DNA of 9,220 bases from Bacteroidota bacterium (GCA_020048595.1 JAIFMH010000047.1:1-9220); one strand, 5' to 3'; shown: positions 1 to 6,861, counted from the first letter of the stretch. Program-made: numbers and translations. Notes: generated by a model from the sequence alone, not told the origin.

Positions 1-272
1 AATTTCGCAATAACCAGTTTCCGGTTTGCCAACTGAGTCCGCTCACGGCCTGAACTTATTCTGAAGATACTGTATTTTGAAATGCGTGTATGGAGTTTTA
101 ATAAGAATATTTCTTTCTGTTCCTGATCCAATACACTAGATTCCAACACATTGAACAGCAATATCACTTTCGTTGATACTTTATTCACATTCTGGCCACC
201 ACTTCCACTACTGCGGGTAGCTTCGAAACGGCATTCGTTGAGAAGTGCTTCTATGTCAGGCAAATTAGCCAT
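1..272 (-). CDS. arfB: Ribosome-rescue peptidyl-tRNA hydrolase ArfB (partial, 3' part outside window)
   Basis: I translated this by hand. The first 90 residues begin MANLPDIEALLNECRF and the rest lies beyond the left edge; family members are about 135-140 residues. The GGQ tripeptide (residues 25-27) sits in the context RSSGSGGQNVNKVSTK, the signature of the ArfB/YaeJ branch of class I release-factor-like proteins. In that family the GGQ glutamine enters the peptidyl-transferase centre and hydrolyses peptidyl-tRNA on ribosomes stalled without a stop codon, while a basic C-terminal tail (not visible here) probes the empty mRNA channel. There is no codon-recognition domain before GGQ, which argues against PrfA/PrfB. 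The ATG at 272 is preceded by AT-rich DNA without a Shine-Dalgarno sequence, as usual in this phylum. It follows btuG by 120 bases on the same strand and is probably a separate unit. The identity is confident; the missing tail prevents a functional check. Confidence 0.9.
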   Translation of the reverse strand, partial: MANLPDIEALLNECRFEATRSSGSGGQNVNKVSTKVILLFNVLESSVLDQEQKEIFLLKLHTRISKYSIFRISSGRERTQLANRKLVIAK

Positions 273-328
273 AATTTAAAAGAGAATTTATACTGCGATT
301 TGACTCTTCAATTCCTGATTTATCGTAG

Positions 329-336
329 CAAAGGTC
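329..336 (-). promoter_or_regulatory. Weak candidate promoter for arfB (-7 box)
   Basis: On the minus strand the sequence reads GACCTTTG, one base off the Bacteroidota -7 consensus TAnnTTTG. About 20 bases upstream there is only TTTC instead of a TTTG/TTG -33 element. It would give a leader of roughly 50 bases before the arfB ATG at 272. This is the best candidate in the 120-base btuG-arfB spacer. I see no convincing terminator for btuG in that spacer, so read-through from btuG is also possible. Confidence 0.3.
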
Positions 337-392
337 AGAAAAGAAAGCGAAGCGCAGAAATAAATTCTCTCTTTTTACGCAATGTCAATGTT

Positions 393-1454
393 TTACTCCG
401 GAAAAGCAAAATCCCGCGGAACAATTCCGGCCTGAATAGAATCGACAACGGAACCGTTATCAGCTTTTATTCGCAAAATTATTCCATTGGAGGTATAGTT
501 CTTAACATCTGATGCATATAAGTATCCTGTTTTGTCTTCGTAATCCAATGAATAAAATGACCTGGATCTGATTAATTCTGGAGACGCACTTGCTAACGTA
601 ATATTGAACCTGTAAACGCCATAATTATAGAGGAAATACAGCATTGTTTTTTGCTTGTTAATTACAAGTTTTTCGGGATGAATATCACTCAAAGTGAACG
701 TATAAGTATAATCAATAGTAAGAGTATTCGGATCAATCCGGATCAACTTTCCGGGCGTATCACCATCCTGGGGCCATCCCGAAAATCCTTTGCCTTTGCA
801 TAGTACCCAAATCCGTCCATTTCCGTCAGCCACCATACCTGAAGGAGCATCTCCAACTTTAATTGTCTTTATAACTTTATCCGTTGTAAAATCAATAACA
901 GTTACGCTGCTGTCTATAGTAAATCCGCCTGTATTTGCAACATATACATAATTTCCCGATTTTAGCATGGCATCCGGACCAGTTCCTGCCGGAATAGTTT
1001 TAGTTACCGCGTTAGATGCCAGATCAACAATTGCAATATGTCCAACCCAATCAGAAACGTAGGCTTTTTTACCATCAATAACCAAAAACTGGCTGGGATT
1101 TATAAGGTTTGTAATAGAAGCTTCCGACTCAAATGTTGCAATATCAACCACTTCCACTGTACCGGCATTATTTACTACAATATATCCTTTACCATCATAA
1201 ATTGTCATACTTTGAGCGATATTACCGAGTGGCCGCCCATTTACCATTTCAAAAATATCCTGTTTAACCAGGTTACTATCAGGATTAAAATAAGTTATGG
1301 TTCCGGTACCGTTTTGAAAAGGGCCTTCGTTTACAATAAATATTCCGTTGCTGAATGCTCCTTTAACGGATGCATCTTCATCCTTGGTACACGATGTTGA
1401 TACTAGAGTGACTGCCAAAGCCAGAAACGTCAGAGTTTTTTGAAAAGTTTTCAT
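393..1454 (-). CDS. btuG: BtuG-like surface lipoprotein, YncE/DUF5074-type beta-propeller, vitamin B12 capture
   Basis: The 353-residue product has a lipoprotein signal peptide: a basic N terminus, a hydrophobic core and the end LVSTSC, with Cys22 as the expected lipidated residue. After the cysteine comes TKDED, containing the K-(D/E)2 pattern described as a surface-export signal in Bacteroidota lipoproteins. From about residue 33 to the end there are repeated blades of the YncE/NHL-like type (for example GTVEVVDIATFESEASI, GHIAIVDLASNAVTKTI, SSVTVIDFTTDKVIKTI), about seven in all, so a beta-propeller is likely. In Bacteroides, BtuG is such a propeller; it sits on top of BtuB, binds cobalamin extremely tightly and passes it on. 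The gene starts 13 bases after the BtuB-like receptor and lies under a cobalamin riboswitch, which supports a B12 role strongly. A generic YncE-like protein is the alternative if context is ignored. Confidence 0.88.
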   Translation of the reverse strand: MKTFQKTLTFLALAVTLVSTSCTKDEDASVKGAFSNGIFIVNEGPFQNGTGTITYFNPDSNLVKQDIFEMVNGRPLGNIAQSMTIYDGKGYIVVNNAGTVEVVDIATFESEASITNLINPSQFLVIDGKKAYVSDWVGHIAIVDLASNAVTKTIPAGTGPDAMLKSGNYVYVANTGGFTIDSSVTVIDFTTDKVIKTIKVGDAPSGMVADGNGRIWVLCKGKGFSGWPQDGDTPGKLIRIDPNTLTIDYTYTFTLSDIHPEKLVINKQKTMLYFLYNYGVYRFNITLASASPELIRSRSFYSLDYEDKTGYLYASDVKNYTSNGIILRIKADNGSVVDSIQAGIVPRDFAFPE

Positions 1455-1467
1455 TGAAATTAATTTA

Positions 1468-3372
1468 TTAAATTGATATTAATAGGTTTAAGGAAAATGA
1501 GATTCCAGGTTCAGGATAATAGAGAACAGATTGGTATGTTTTATTCATAAGATTCCGGATTTCGGCCTGAATTCTGAAACCAGATTTAGCCATTCTGAAG
1601 GTTGCCCCTGTATAAAAATCAAGAAGGGAATATGCCGGCAGCGATTTTTCGTTATCACTTTGCACATATCTTTTGCCAGTGAGCGAATAGGAAAACATGG
1701 TATAGAATTTTCCCTTTTCTGCGTAAAACGTCTCGACAACTTTATGTAAGGGAATATATATCAGCTGTTTATTAATATTATCAGATCCATTGGGAGTGGT
1801 TCCTTTATTTGTTGAAGGTGTAAAATTGTATCCAAATCTGAAATAACCTTTGATACCATACATCTGAAAATCGGTTTTTGATGATACTTCCACGCCGCGG
1901 CTCCAAACTTTATATACATTTTCCGGCGACCAAATCCCATTTTCGCCAGGAACCCATTGTATCATATTTTCAATTTGCAAACTATAAATATCAACCGCAA
2001 TTCGGGATTGTATACTCTCACCAGTTTGATAAACATATGATCCTCCAGCCTGGAAGTTCCAGCTGTTTTCAGGAAGCAGGTCAGGATTTCCACCGGGAAC
2101 CCAATACCTGTCGTTCATTGTTGGTACACGGAAATTTCTTGAGACACCAAAATTGGTGGAGATCCGCTTTGAAACAGGAACAACGGCAGTAAATGAGGGA
2201 CAAAAGGGTATCTGAAATCCATCCGAAAAATCCTGACGTAAATTGAGCACACTTTTTATCCCAGTTCCTGAATGGCTGTATGCCAGTGCTGCCCATACTG
2301 AGCCTTCCGGCTGATATTCAATCACTTCATAATAAGGAACATCAGCTCGGATTATCCGGCCAGAGGTGCCTGCACCCAGTGTAATCTGCTTGTTCAGGTA
2401 TCGTTTATACTCAAATTCTGCCTGAAGTGTATTCAAATGATAAAAGGCATCAATCAGGAGATTCTCACTTTGATAATGTTCTTTTTCATCAACAAATGCT
2501 GACCTGACGAAAAATGATTGTTTTTCACCGGTATAAGTCCATTGCAAACTGCTTCGTATTGCCTGATCCCACTGTTGCTGATCGCTCGAAGTCATTGTCA
2601 TGGTTGGCGGAATCTCCCGATCAGTAGTTTGATACCACAATCCCGCTGACAGACGTTGATTTTGATTTATAATGTATTCAGCCTGATGAATTGTAGATAT
2701 TGACTTCACAAGCGCATGTTCCAGTTTTACACGATTTCCGCTATAATCAGTGTACTTAAAATCATTTGGATTCCATTCGCCAACTATTGATCCTGAATAA
2801 GCAAGCCGGGTATTTCCGTTGTTCAATTTTATGCCTCCGTTCAATTTACCTATACTTGATCCTGATAACAGAACTGAAGATTGCAAAGGAATTGAAAACT
2901 TCATGTCATTTGAAAGTTGCAGACTCCCTCCTATCACTCCTGAGCCAAGTAAAGCACTTGCTCCACCCGACTGAAGTGAGATATCGCTGAATTCGAATGT
3001 CGAAATACGTGAGAGGTCTGTCATACCCATATTGGGTTGGGTTAGGTTTAGCCCATTCCAGAAAACGCCGGATTGAGATGAATTTGTACCTCTTACAGAT
3101 AAAGTTGATACACCACCAGGGCCATAAGATCTGAGAAAAACAGGAGATTGCTCTGAAAGTAATATGGCAAGGCTTGCACCCTGGCGAATAGAGAGTGTAG
3201 TGCTGTCAATTACCTGAACTTTAAGCCCAGCTGAAAATGAGGAAATTTTGTCTGCTCTTATTTCAACACCTTTAATTGATTGAATTGTATCGCATTTTTG
3301 GGCTGAGATTTTTATCCCAAGCAAGAAAAACATTGAAAATACGATTACCCGTTTTACCATTAGTTCTAACAT
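1468..3372 (-). CDS. btuB: TonB-dependent vitamin B12 outer-membrane receptor, BtuB-like
   Basis: The product (634 residues) has a signal peptide ending ...KISAQ (cleavage near residue 24). An N-terminal plug at about residues 33-155 carries the typical stretch with LSVRGTNSSQSGVFWNGLNL and IGGSLQL, and the rest, to about residue 634, is a 22-strand barrel region rich in alternating aromatic and polar residues. The length is that of BtuB/vitamin-type receptors, shorter than SusC-type receptors, and there is no N-terminal carboxypeptidase-like domain. TonB/ExbBD energy would drive cobalamin uptake into the periplasm. The long riboswitch leader and the downstream btuG-like gene define the substrate as a corrinoid. 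Two starts are possible: ATG at 3372 (MLELMVKR) and ATG at 3360 (MVKRVIVF), the latter giving a more ordinary signal peptide. The C terminus (SFSLNLLISI) lacks the usual final Phe. Confidence 0.9.
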   Translation of the reverse strand: MLELMVKRVIVFSMFFLLGIKISAQKCDTIQSIKGVEIRADKISSFSAGLKVQVIDSTTLSIRQGASLAILLSEQSPVFLRSYGPGGVSTLSVRGTNSSQSGVFWNGLNLTQPNMGMTDLSRISTFEFSDISLQSGGASALLGSGVIGGSLQLSNDMKFSIPLQSSVLLSGSSIGKLNGGIKLNNGNTRLAYSGSIVGEWNPNDFKYTDYSGNRVKLEHALVKSISTIHQAEYIINQNQRLSAGLWYQTTDREIPPTMTMTSSDQQQWDQAIRSSLQWTYTGEKQSFFVRSAFVDEKEHYQSENLLIDAFYHLNTLQAEFEYKRYLNKQITLGAGTSGRIIRADVPYYEVIEYQPEGSVWAALAYSHSGTGIKSVLNLRQDFSDGFQIPFCPSFTAVVPVSKRISTNFGVSRNFRVPTMNDRYWVPGGNPDLLPENSWNFQAGGSYVYQTGESIQSRIAVDIYSLQIENMIQWVPGENGIWSPENVYKVWSRGVEVSSKTDFQMYGIKGYFRFGYNFTPSTNKGTTPNGSDNINKQLIYIPLHKVVETFYAEKGKFYTMFSYSLTGKRYVQSDNEKSLPAYSLLDFYTGATFRMAKSGFRIQAEIRNLMNKTYQSVLYYPEPGISFSLNLLISI

Positions 3373-3398
3373 AAATTACGGGTACACAAAAGACCAAA

Positions 3399-3414
3399 TT
3401 CCGCTCATGCGGAA
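3399..3414 (-). promoter_or_regulatory. Candidate P13 expression-platform hairpin of the cobalamin riboswitch
   Basis: On the minus strand TTCCG and CGGAA form a stem around the loop CATGAG (the C-G pair at the loop edges can also close, leaving ATGA). It lies between the aptamer and the btuB start, 26 bases upstream of the ATG at 3372. The loop CAUGAG is complementary, with one G-U pair, to CUUAUG in the aptamer at 3524-3529, just before the conserved GCCAC. That is the layout of the L5-L13 kissing loop that forms on cobalamin binding. No U tract follows, so translational control is more likely than termination. The fold is read by eye. Confidence 0.6.
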
Positions 3415-3458
3415 ATCCGTCGTTGCTTTTAACCCGAAAGCATTGAACAATAACACAG

Positions 3459-3640
3459 CGGCAGGTCTTCTGACTTACTCCCCCTTTCCGGCGCCTTCCC
3501 ATGACGTGTGAACGTCAAAGTGGCATAAGGATTGCCGGTGGGCTAATTTGGAGTTTACAGCAGCGGGACTGTTCAGGATTTTCACCCGATTCCCTTTTCA
3601 GGCATACCCATTGCAAATGGGATGCACACCGTTGATGCGA
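3459..3640 (-). promoter_or_regulatory. Cobalamin riboswitch (aptamer) controlling btuB-btuG
   Basis: The minus strand carries the conserved cobalamin aptamer blocks in order. They are: a CCCATT/AATGGG hairpin (3607-3621); AAAAGGGAA (near 3590-3599); GGGTGAAAATCC followed by CAGTCCCGCTGCTGTAA (about 3555-3586); CCGGC...GCCGG enclosing the B12-box-like TGCCACTTT and a GACGT/ACGTC hairpin (3503-3516); GGGAAGGC (3493-3500); and the closing GTCAGAAGACCTGCC (3460-3474). The ligand is adenosyl- or another cobalamin; in this family, binding lowers expression of uptake genes when B12 is plentiful. It lies in the leader of the BtuB/BtuG operon, about 86 bases before the first start codon. The blocks are nearly canonical, so identity is very sure; the subclass (AdoCbl or smaller cobalamins) cannot be told by eye. 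Confidence 0.96.
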
Positions 3641-3672
3641 CAAAGGTAAATCAATAAAAAAGATTTTTACAA
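3641..3672 (-). promoter_or_regulatory. Promoter of the btuB-btuG operon
   Basis: On the minus strand TACCTTTG (3641-3648) matches the Bacteroidota -7 consensus TAnnTTTG exactly, and TTG (3670-3672) lies 21 bases upstream at the expected -33 position. The start of transcription would fall at about 3634-3637, so the transcript begins right at the first strand of the riboswitch. The fit of box, spacing and aptamer edge makes this the best supported promoter in the window. Confidence 0.75.
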
Positions 3673-3986
3673 GTAAAAGATTTGAACATTGTTGTTCATA
3701 AATAAATTTATGTTTCAACTAACCAGTAAATCAATGTGATGATCAGTTTCCAATGCACTGAAATTTATCACTATTGAAGATCATAGGTCCCCAAATTAGT
3801 CTGTTCTCTATTATTTCACTAAACCATATAAGACACAAAAGCAGACTTGTCCCTATACACTTTTGCGTCTGTTCAAATTTGCTCCAGAAAATTCATTAAG
3901 AATAAAAAGTTCAACAGCTACAATACTGTAGTGTCTTTTGTAGTTATTTTTTAAAAACCGATGTGGTCATAAAAAAACTATCCTTT
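3673..3986. other. Gene-free spacer between the thioesterase gene and the btuB promoter
   Basis: These 314 bases hold no convincing reading frame on either strand; the longest starts give peptides of about a dozen codons. It contains a perfect inverted repeat TGAACA-TTGT-TGTTCA (3683-3698) eleven bases upstream of the btuB -33 element, and a small CTACA/TGTAG hairpin with a four-base loop (3918-3931). The bases just after the thioesterase stop are rich in A and T runs but form no clear terminator. Apart from these, I see nothing. Confidence 0.6.
3683..3698. repeat. Inverted repeat upstream of the btuB promoter, possible operator
   Basis: TGAACA and TGTTCA form a perfect six-base inverted repeat separated by TTGT. 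It ends eleven bases before the -33 box of btuB, a position where an activator or repressor dimer could bind. In AT-rich DNA such a short palindrome may arise by chance, so the regulatory reading is inference. Confidence 0.3.
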
Positions 3987-4481
3987 TTATGCTTTTTCAG
4001 ATGGAATAAAATACTCGATACCGGGATAGAATAACTTTTCTTTTGCAATATTTTGAGGGTACGTATAATAATGCATCAGGGCTTCAGCGCCCAGAATTCC
4101 ATCGTTCATATATAGTTCAACCTGTATAACGGCAATATTGCGTTTCATTTCCTGCAACCGTGCCCGCAACCGGAATGGAGCCTTATCCATTTTAACCGGC
4201 TTCAGAAGTTTTACTTCCATTTTAGAAGTTACCCCTGCTGTTTGCAGCTTTACAAATACATACCAGCTGGCAATCTCGTCCATTAGAGTAGCCTGTATGC
4301 CTCCATGTAAAACCCCAACCCATCCCTGAAGATGATTTTCGGGTTCCCAATCACAAAGCACGTCATCTCCTTCCACCCGGAAATGCATCCGCAATCCAAG
4401 TTCGTTTTCGGGAGAACAACCAAAACAATTGTATCCTTCGAGTTTATGAAATGGATTTTTTATAGGGATAGGATTCGACAT
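3987..4481 (-). CDS. PaaI-family hotdog-fold thioesterase (acyl-CoA or related substrate unknown)
   Basis: This 164-residue protein has the single-hotdog layout. An N-terminal NCFGCSPENELGLRMHF motif (residues 18-34) is frequent in this thioesterase group. The loop and central helix, GWVGVLHGGIQATLMDEIASW (residues 53-73), include HGG (59-61) and the acidic pair Asp68-Glu69; one of these acidic residues is the likely catalytic base. Beta strands with SKMEVKLLKPVK (86-97) follow. Proteins of this group hydrolyse acyl-CoA thioesters as tetramers or hexamers in the cytoplasm; the substrate cannot be read from the sequence. The gene stands alone between the B12 operon and the terminator of the upstream repeat-protein gene, with only 24 bases from that terminator to its start, and no clear promoter of its own. 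Confidence 0.85.
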   Translation of the reverse strand: MSNPIPIKNPFHKLEGYNCFGCSPENELGLRMHFRVEGDDVLCDWEPENHLQGWVGVLHGGIQATLMDEIASWYVFVKLQTAGVTSKMEVKLLKPVKMDKAPFRLRARLQEMKRNIAVIQVELYMNDGILGAEALMHYYTYPQNIAKEKLFYPGIEYFIPSEKA

Positions 4482-4505
4482 ATTTATATTTTATTTGCTG
4501 CATCT

Positions 4506-4532
4506 AAAAAATGCCTGAAATCATACAGGCAT
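4506..4532 (-). terminator. Intrinsic terminator after the YwqK-like repeat-protein gene
   Basis: On the minus strand ATGCCTG and CAGGCAT form a perfect seven-base stem around an eight-base loop, followed immediately by a run of T. It lies 25 bases after the stop codon of the 4558-5382 gene and just ahead of the thioesterase start at 4481. It is the clearest intrinsic terminator in the window. The T run is short and only seven pairs hold the stem, so read-through into the thioesterase gene is conceivable. Confidence 0.75.
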
Positions 4533-4557
4533 ATATAATCATGTTCTGACAAACTGA

Positions 4558-5382
4558 TTATTTTACCTGGCCTTTAACATAATTTGTAGTCTTAATCACT
4601 TTCCCGGTGGCATCAAATTCCTGCCATTTCCCTTCTTTTTCACCTTTCACATAATTGCCTTGCATCTTTACCCTGCCTTCCTCATCATAATCCTTCCAAA
4701 CTCCGTTTAACTGGCTTTTAATATAAGAACCTTCCGATTTTAACTTTCCGCTCTCATAGTATTCTTTGTAAAAACCATTTTCCAGATTATCAGTGAATTC
4801 CTGTTCACTCATGATCTTTTTACCAGGAAAATAGGATTTTTGAACTCCTTGCAGCATGTTATTTACATAATTGTATTCTGCAATCGGATCTCCGCTGATT
4901 AAATAAAAAATTGATTTCCCATTTTTGATATCATCCTTATATTCAGATTCTTCCATTAGTTTTCCGGCAGAATTTTCATAATACAATTTCTTTTTGCCAC
5001 TTATCTTACCATGCACGTAATCAATCTGAGAGGCTGGATTGGTTCCGTAAAAAAATTTCCTGGCTGTGCCTTCGATCAGATCGTTAACAAAATACGTTTC
5101 GCTAACAAGGTAACCACGCTGATCAATTTCAACGGCTATTCCATCCCGAAGTCCTTTATTAAAATTATCGATACGCAGGAGTTTCCCGTCAGCGGCATAT
5201 GATGTCCAGCAGCCATCTTTCAGATCATTCAAAAATGAACCTTTAGCTGATCCTGTTGGAGATTTTTCTTCCCATAAACCTTGTTTTTTACCATTAGCAT
5301 CCGTTTTATTAGCTGCAGTTTGCGCAAAAACAAATGAAATTGAAAATACAATCAACAAACAAACAAAGAGTATCTTTTTCAT
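4558..5382 (-). CDS. Secreted MORN-variant/YwqK-like repeat protein, function unknown
   Basis: The 274-residue product begins with a signal peptide MKKILFVCLLIVFSISFVFA followed by Gln21 (signal peptidase I site AQ), so it should reach the periplasm or beyond. The rest is about ten tandem repeats of 20-24 residues of the form G...G.W..Y...GKL..E..Y..G. Good copies include NGKKQGLWEEKSPTGSAKG, NGFYKEYYESGKLKSEGSY, NGVWKDYDEEGRVKMQGNY and EGKWQEFDATGKVIKTTNY. These match the MORN variant repeat of COG2849, often named 'toxin-antitoxin system YwqK family antitoxin'. That name is not supported here: no toxin gene is adjacent, and the signal peptide makes a cytoplasmic antitoxin role unlikely. Such repeats form an elongated beta sheet and could bind surface polymers or proteins. 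Single gene with its own terminator; the role is unknown. Confidence 0.8.
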   Translation of the reverse strand: MKKILFVCLLIVFSISFVFAQTAANKTDANGKKQGLWEEKSPTGSAKGSFLNDLKDGCWTSYAADGKLLRIDNFNKGLRDGIAVEIDQRGYLVSETYFVNDLIEGTARKFFYGTNPASQIDYVHGKISGKKKLYYENSAGKLMEESEYKDDIKNGKSIFYLISGDPIAEYNYVNNMLQGVQKSYFPGKKIMSEQEFTDNLENGFYKEYYESGKLKSEGSYIKSQLNGVWKDYDEEGRVKMQGNYVKGEKEGKWQEFDATGKVIKTTNYVKGQVK

Positions 5383-5518
5383 GATAAATAATTGTTTAGG
5401 GAATTTTTATATGTTTTAATTACTGTTTCTCTGATCCATCAATTCCAAGTGCCTGATGTCCATTATTAAGTTATCTCTACCGTTAGTGTTGGCACACGTA
5501 ATATTTATTTAAAGACTA

Positions 5519-5526
5519 CAAATCTA
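5519..5526 (-). promoter_or_regulatory. Candidate promoter (-7 box) for the YwqK-like gene
   Basis: TAGATTTG on the minus strand matches the TAnnTTTG consensus exactly and lies between the rimO stop and the repeat-protein gene. No TTG is found 19-21 bases upstream, so the -33 half is missing. It would give a leader of about 130 bases, in which I see no strong fold. The 160-base spacer otherwise contains nothing I can name, and no intrinsic terminator for rimO. Confidence 0.35.
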
Positions 5527-5542
5527 CAATATTTCTAAAATC

Positions 5543-6856
5543 CTATTTAATAGAAACCATTTCAATTTCACCAAACAAATCAAAGGCATCGGCTTCTGTT
5601 ATTTTTACGCTGTAAAATTCGCCGGTTTTCAGTTTTGCACTATGGTTTATTAAAACTTCATTATCCACTTCAGGAGAGTCAAATTCAGTCCGGCCAACAA
5701 AAAAATCACCTTCAAGCCTATCAATCAATACGTTGAAAATTTTACCAACTTTCAACTGGTTTAATTCCAATGAAATACCTTGCTGAATCTCCATAATTTC
5801 AGCGGCACGGCTTTGCTTAACTTCTGCCGGAACATCGTCTTCCAAACCAAATGCAAATGTATCTTCTTCATGAGAGTATGTAAATACTCCTACCCTATCA
5901 AATTTTGTATCTCGTATAAACGTCTTCAGTTCTTCAAACTCAGCATCTGTTTCGCCCGGATAGCCGACAATGAAAGCAGCTCTAACCGCGGCATCAGGCA
6001 ATTGCTTCCTGAACTTTGCCATAAGGCTGTATGTTCCGGCTTTATCAACTCCACGGCGCATGCTTTTCAATATCCGGTCGTTGATATGCTGAAGAGGGAT
6101 ATCTACATAATTGCAAACATCAGGGCGGGATGCCATTACACCGAGTAGTTCATCAGGAAAAGTTGTTGGAAAGAGATAATGCAGACGTATCCATGTAAAA
6201 AGTTTCAGATCCGAAAGAATAGTTACCAATTCAGGAAGCATCTGCTTTTTATACAAATCGATTCCAAAGTAGGTAAGATCCTGGGAAATCAGCAAAAGCT
6301 CCTTAACGCCCTGCGCAGCAAGCTTTTTAGCTTCATCAACTATATCTTCAATGGGCCTTGATATATGCTTTCCGCGAATGCCGGGAATGGCACAGAAAGA
6401 ACATGTTCGGTCACAGCCTTCAGCTATTTTCAGGTAAGCATAATGATTGGGAGTTGTAAGATAACGTTCGCCAAGCAAATCTTTACGGTAGCTGGCACCC
6501 ATTTTTGTTACAATCTCCGAAAGATCGCGGACTCCAAAATATTCATCAACTTCGGGAATTTCCTTTTGCAAAGGCTCTTTGAAACGCTCGGATAAGCATC
6601 CCATGACAAAAACCTGCTTCAGTTTGCCGCTTTTTTTAGCGTCAATAAATCCGAGAATGGTTTCGATGGATTCTTCTTTTGCATCATTAATAAATCCACA
6701 GGTATTGATGATAACTGAATCCTCCCGGCCTTTTTCGCCATCGCGGAGAACACGGATATTATTCAACTTCAATTGGCCCATCAGAACTTCGGAATCAACT
6801 GTATTTTTTGCACAGCCGAGGGTAACTACACGAATGGTATGGCGGGGAAGGGTCAT
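5543..6856 (-). CDS. rimO: Ribosomal protein S12 methylthiotransferase RimO
   Basis: The product (437 residues) adds a methylthio group to the conserved aspartate of ribosomal protein S12, using S-adenosylmethionine and two 4Fe-4S clusters. Three parts are visible. The N-terminal UPF0004 domain (about 6-120) has cluster cysteines Cys15 (TLGCAKNTVDSE), Cys53 (NTCGF) and Cys87 (MGCLSER). The radical SAM domain (about 137-370) has CDRTCSFC (Cys148, Cys152, Cys155) and the following IRGKHISRP. The C-terminal TRAM domain runs from about 370 to 437. TLGCAKN with VDSE and the YLKIAEGCDR context point to RimO rather than MiaB. The start is bounded by an in-frame TAA at 6881-6883, and ATG 6856 fits the family length. 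It follows ftsY on the same strand, a usual order in this phylum. A pair of 14-base repeats lies right ahead of the start codon. Confidence 0.95.
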   Translation of the reverse strand: MTLPRHTIRVVTLGCAKNTVDSEVLMGQLKLNNIRVLRDGEKGREDSVIINTCGFINDAKEESIETILGFIDAKKSGKLKQVFVMGCLSERFKEPLQKEIPEVDEYFGVRDLSEIVTKMGASYRKDLLGERYLTTPNHYAYLKIAEGCDRTCSFCAIPGIRGKHISRPIEDIVDEAKKLAAQGVKELLLISQDLTYFGIDLYKKQMLPELVTILSDLKLFTWIRLHYLFPTTFPDELLGVMASRPDVCNYVDIPLQHINDRILKSMRRGVDKAGTYSLMAKFRKQLPDAAVRAAFIVGYPGETDAEFEELKTFIRDTKFDRVGVFTYSHEEDTFAFGLEDDVPAEVKQSRAAEIMEIQQGISLELNQLKVGKIFNVLIDRLEGDFFVGRTEFDSPEVDNEVLINHSAKLKTGEFYSVKITEADAFDLFGEIEMVSIK

Positions 6857-6861
6857 TCTTG

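Noticed and set aside
300..512. Plus-strand reading frame opposite the end of btuG
   Set aside because: It overlaps the btuG 3' end in antisense, has AT-rich composition typical of a shadow frame and no recognisable motif.
1038..1400. Plus-strand frame of 120 codons antisense to btuG
   Set aside because: The opposite strand encodes a clear lipoprotein with family repeats; this frame shows no domain and is a shadow.
3515..3718. Minus-strand reading frame of 67 codons in the btuB leader
   Set aside because: It lies inside the riboswitch, whose conserved bases explain the sequence; its start is upstream of the predicted transcript start and the protein resembles nothing.
3918..3931. CTACA/TGTAG hairpin as terminator of the thioesterase gene
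   Set aside because: Only five pairs with low GC and no T run on the minus strand after it; 56 bases from the stop codon. Not convincing.
4558..5382. Toxin-antitoxin system at the YwqK-like gene
   Set aside because: No adjacent toxin, and the protein has a signal peptide; only the repeat family name suggests an antitoxin.
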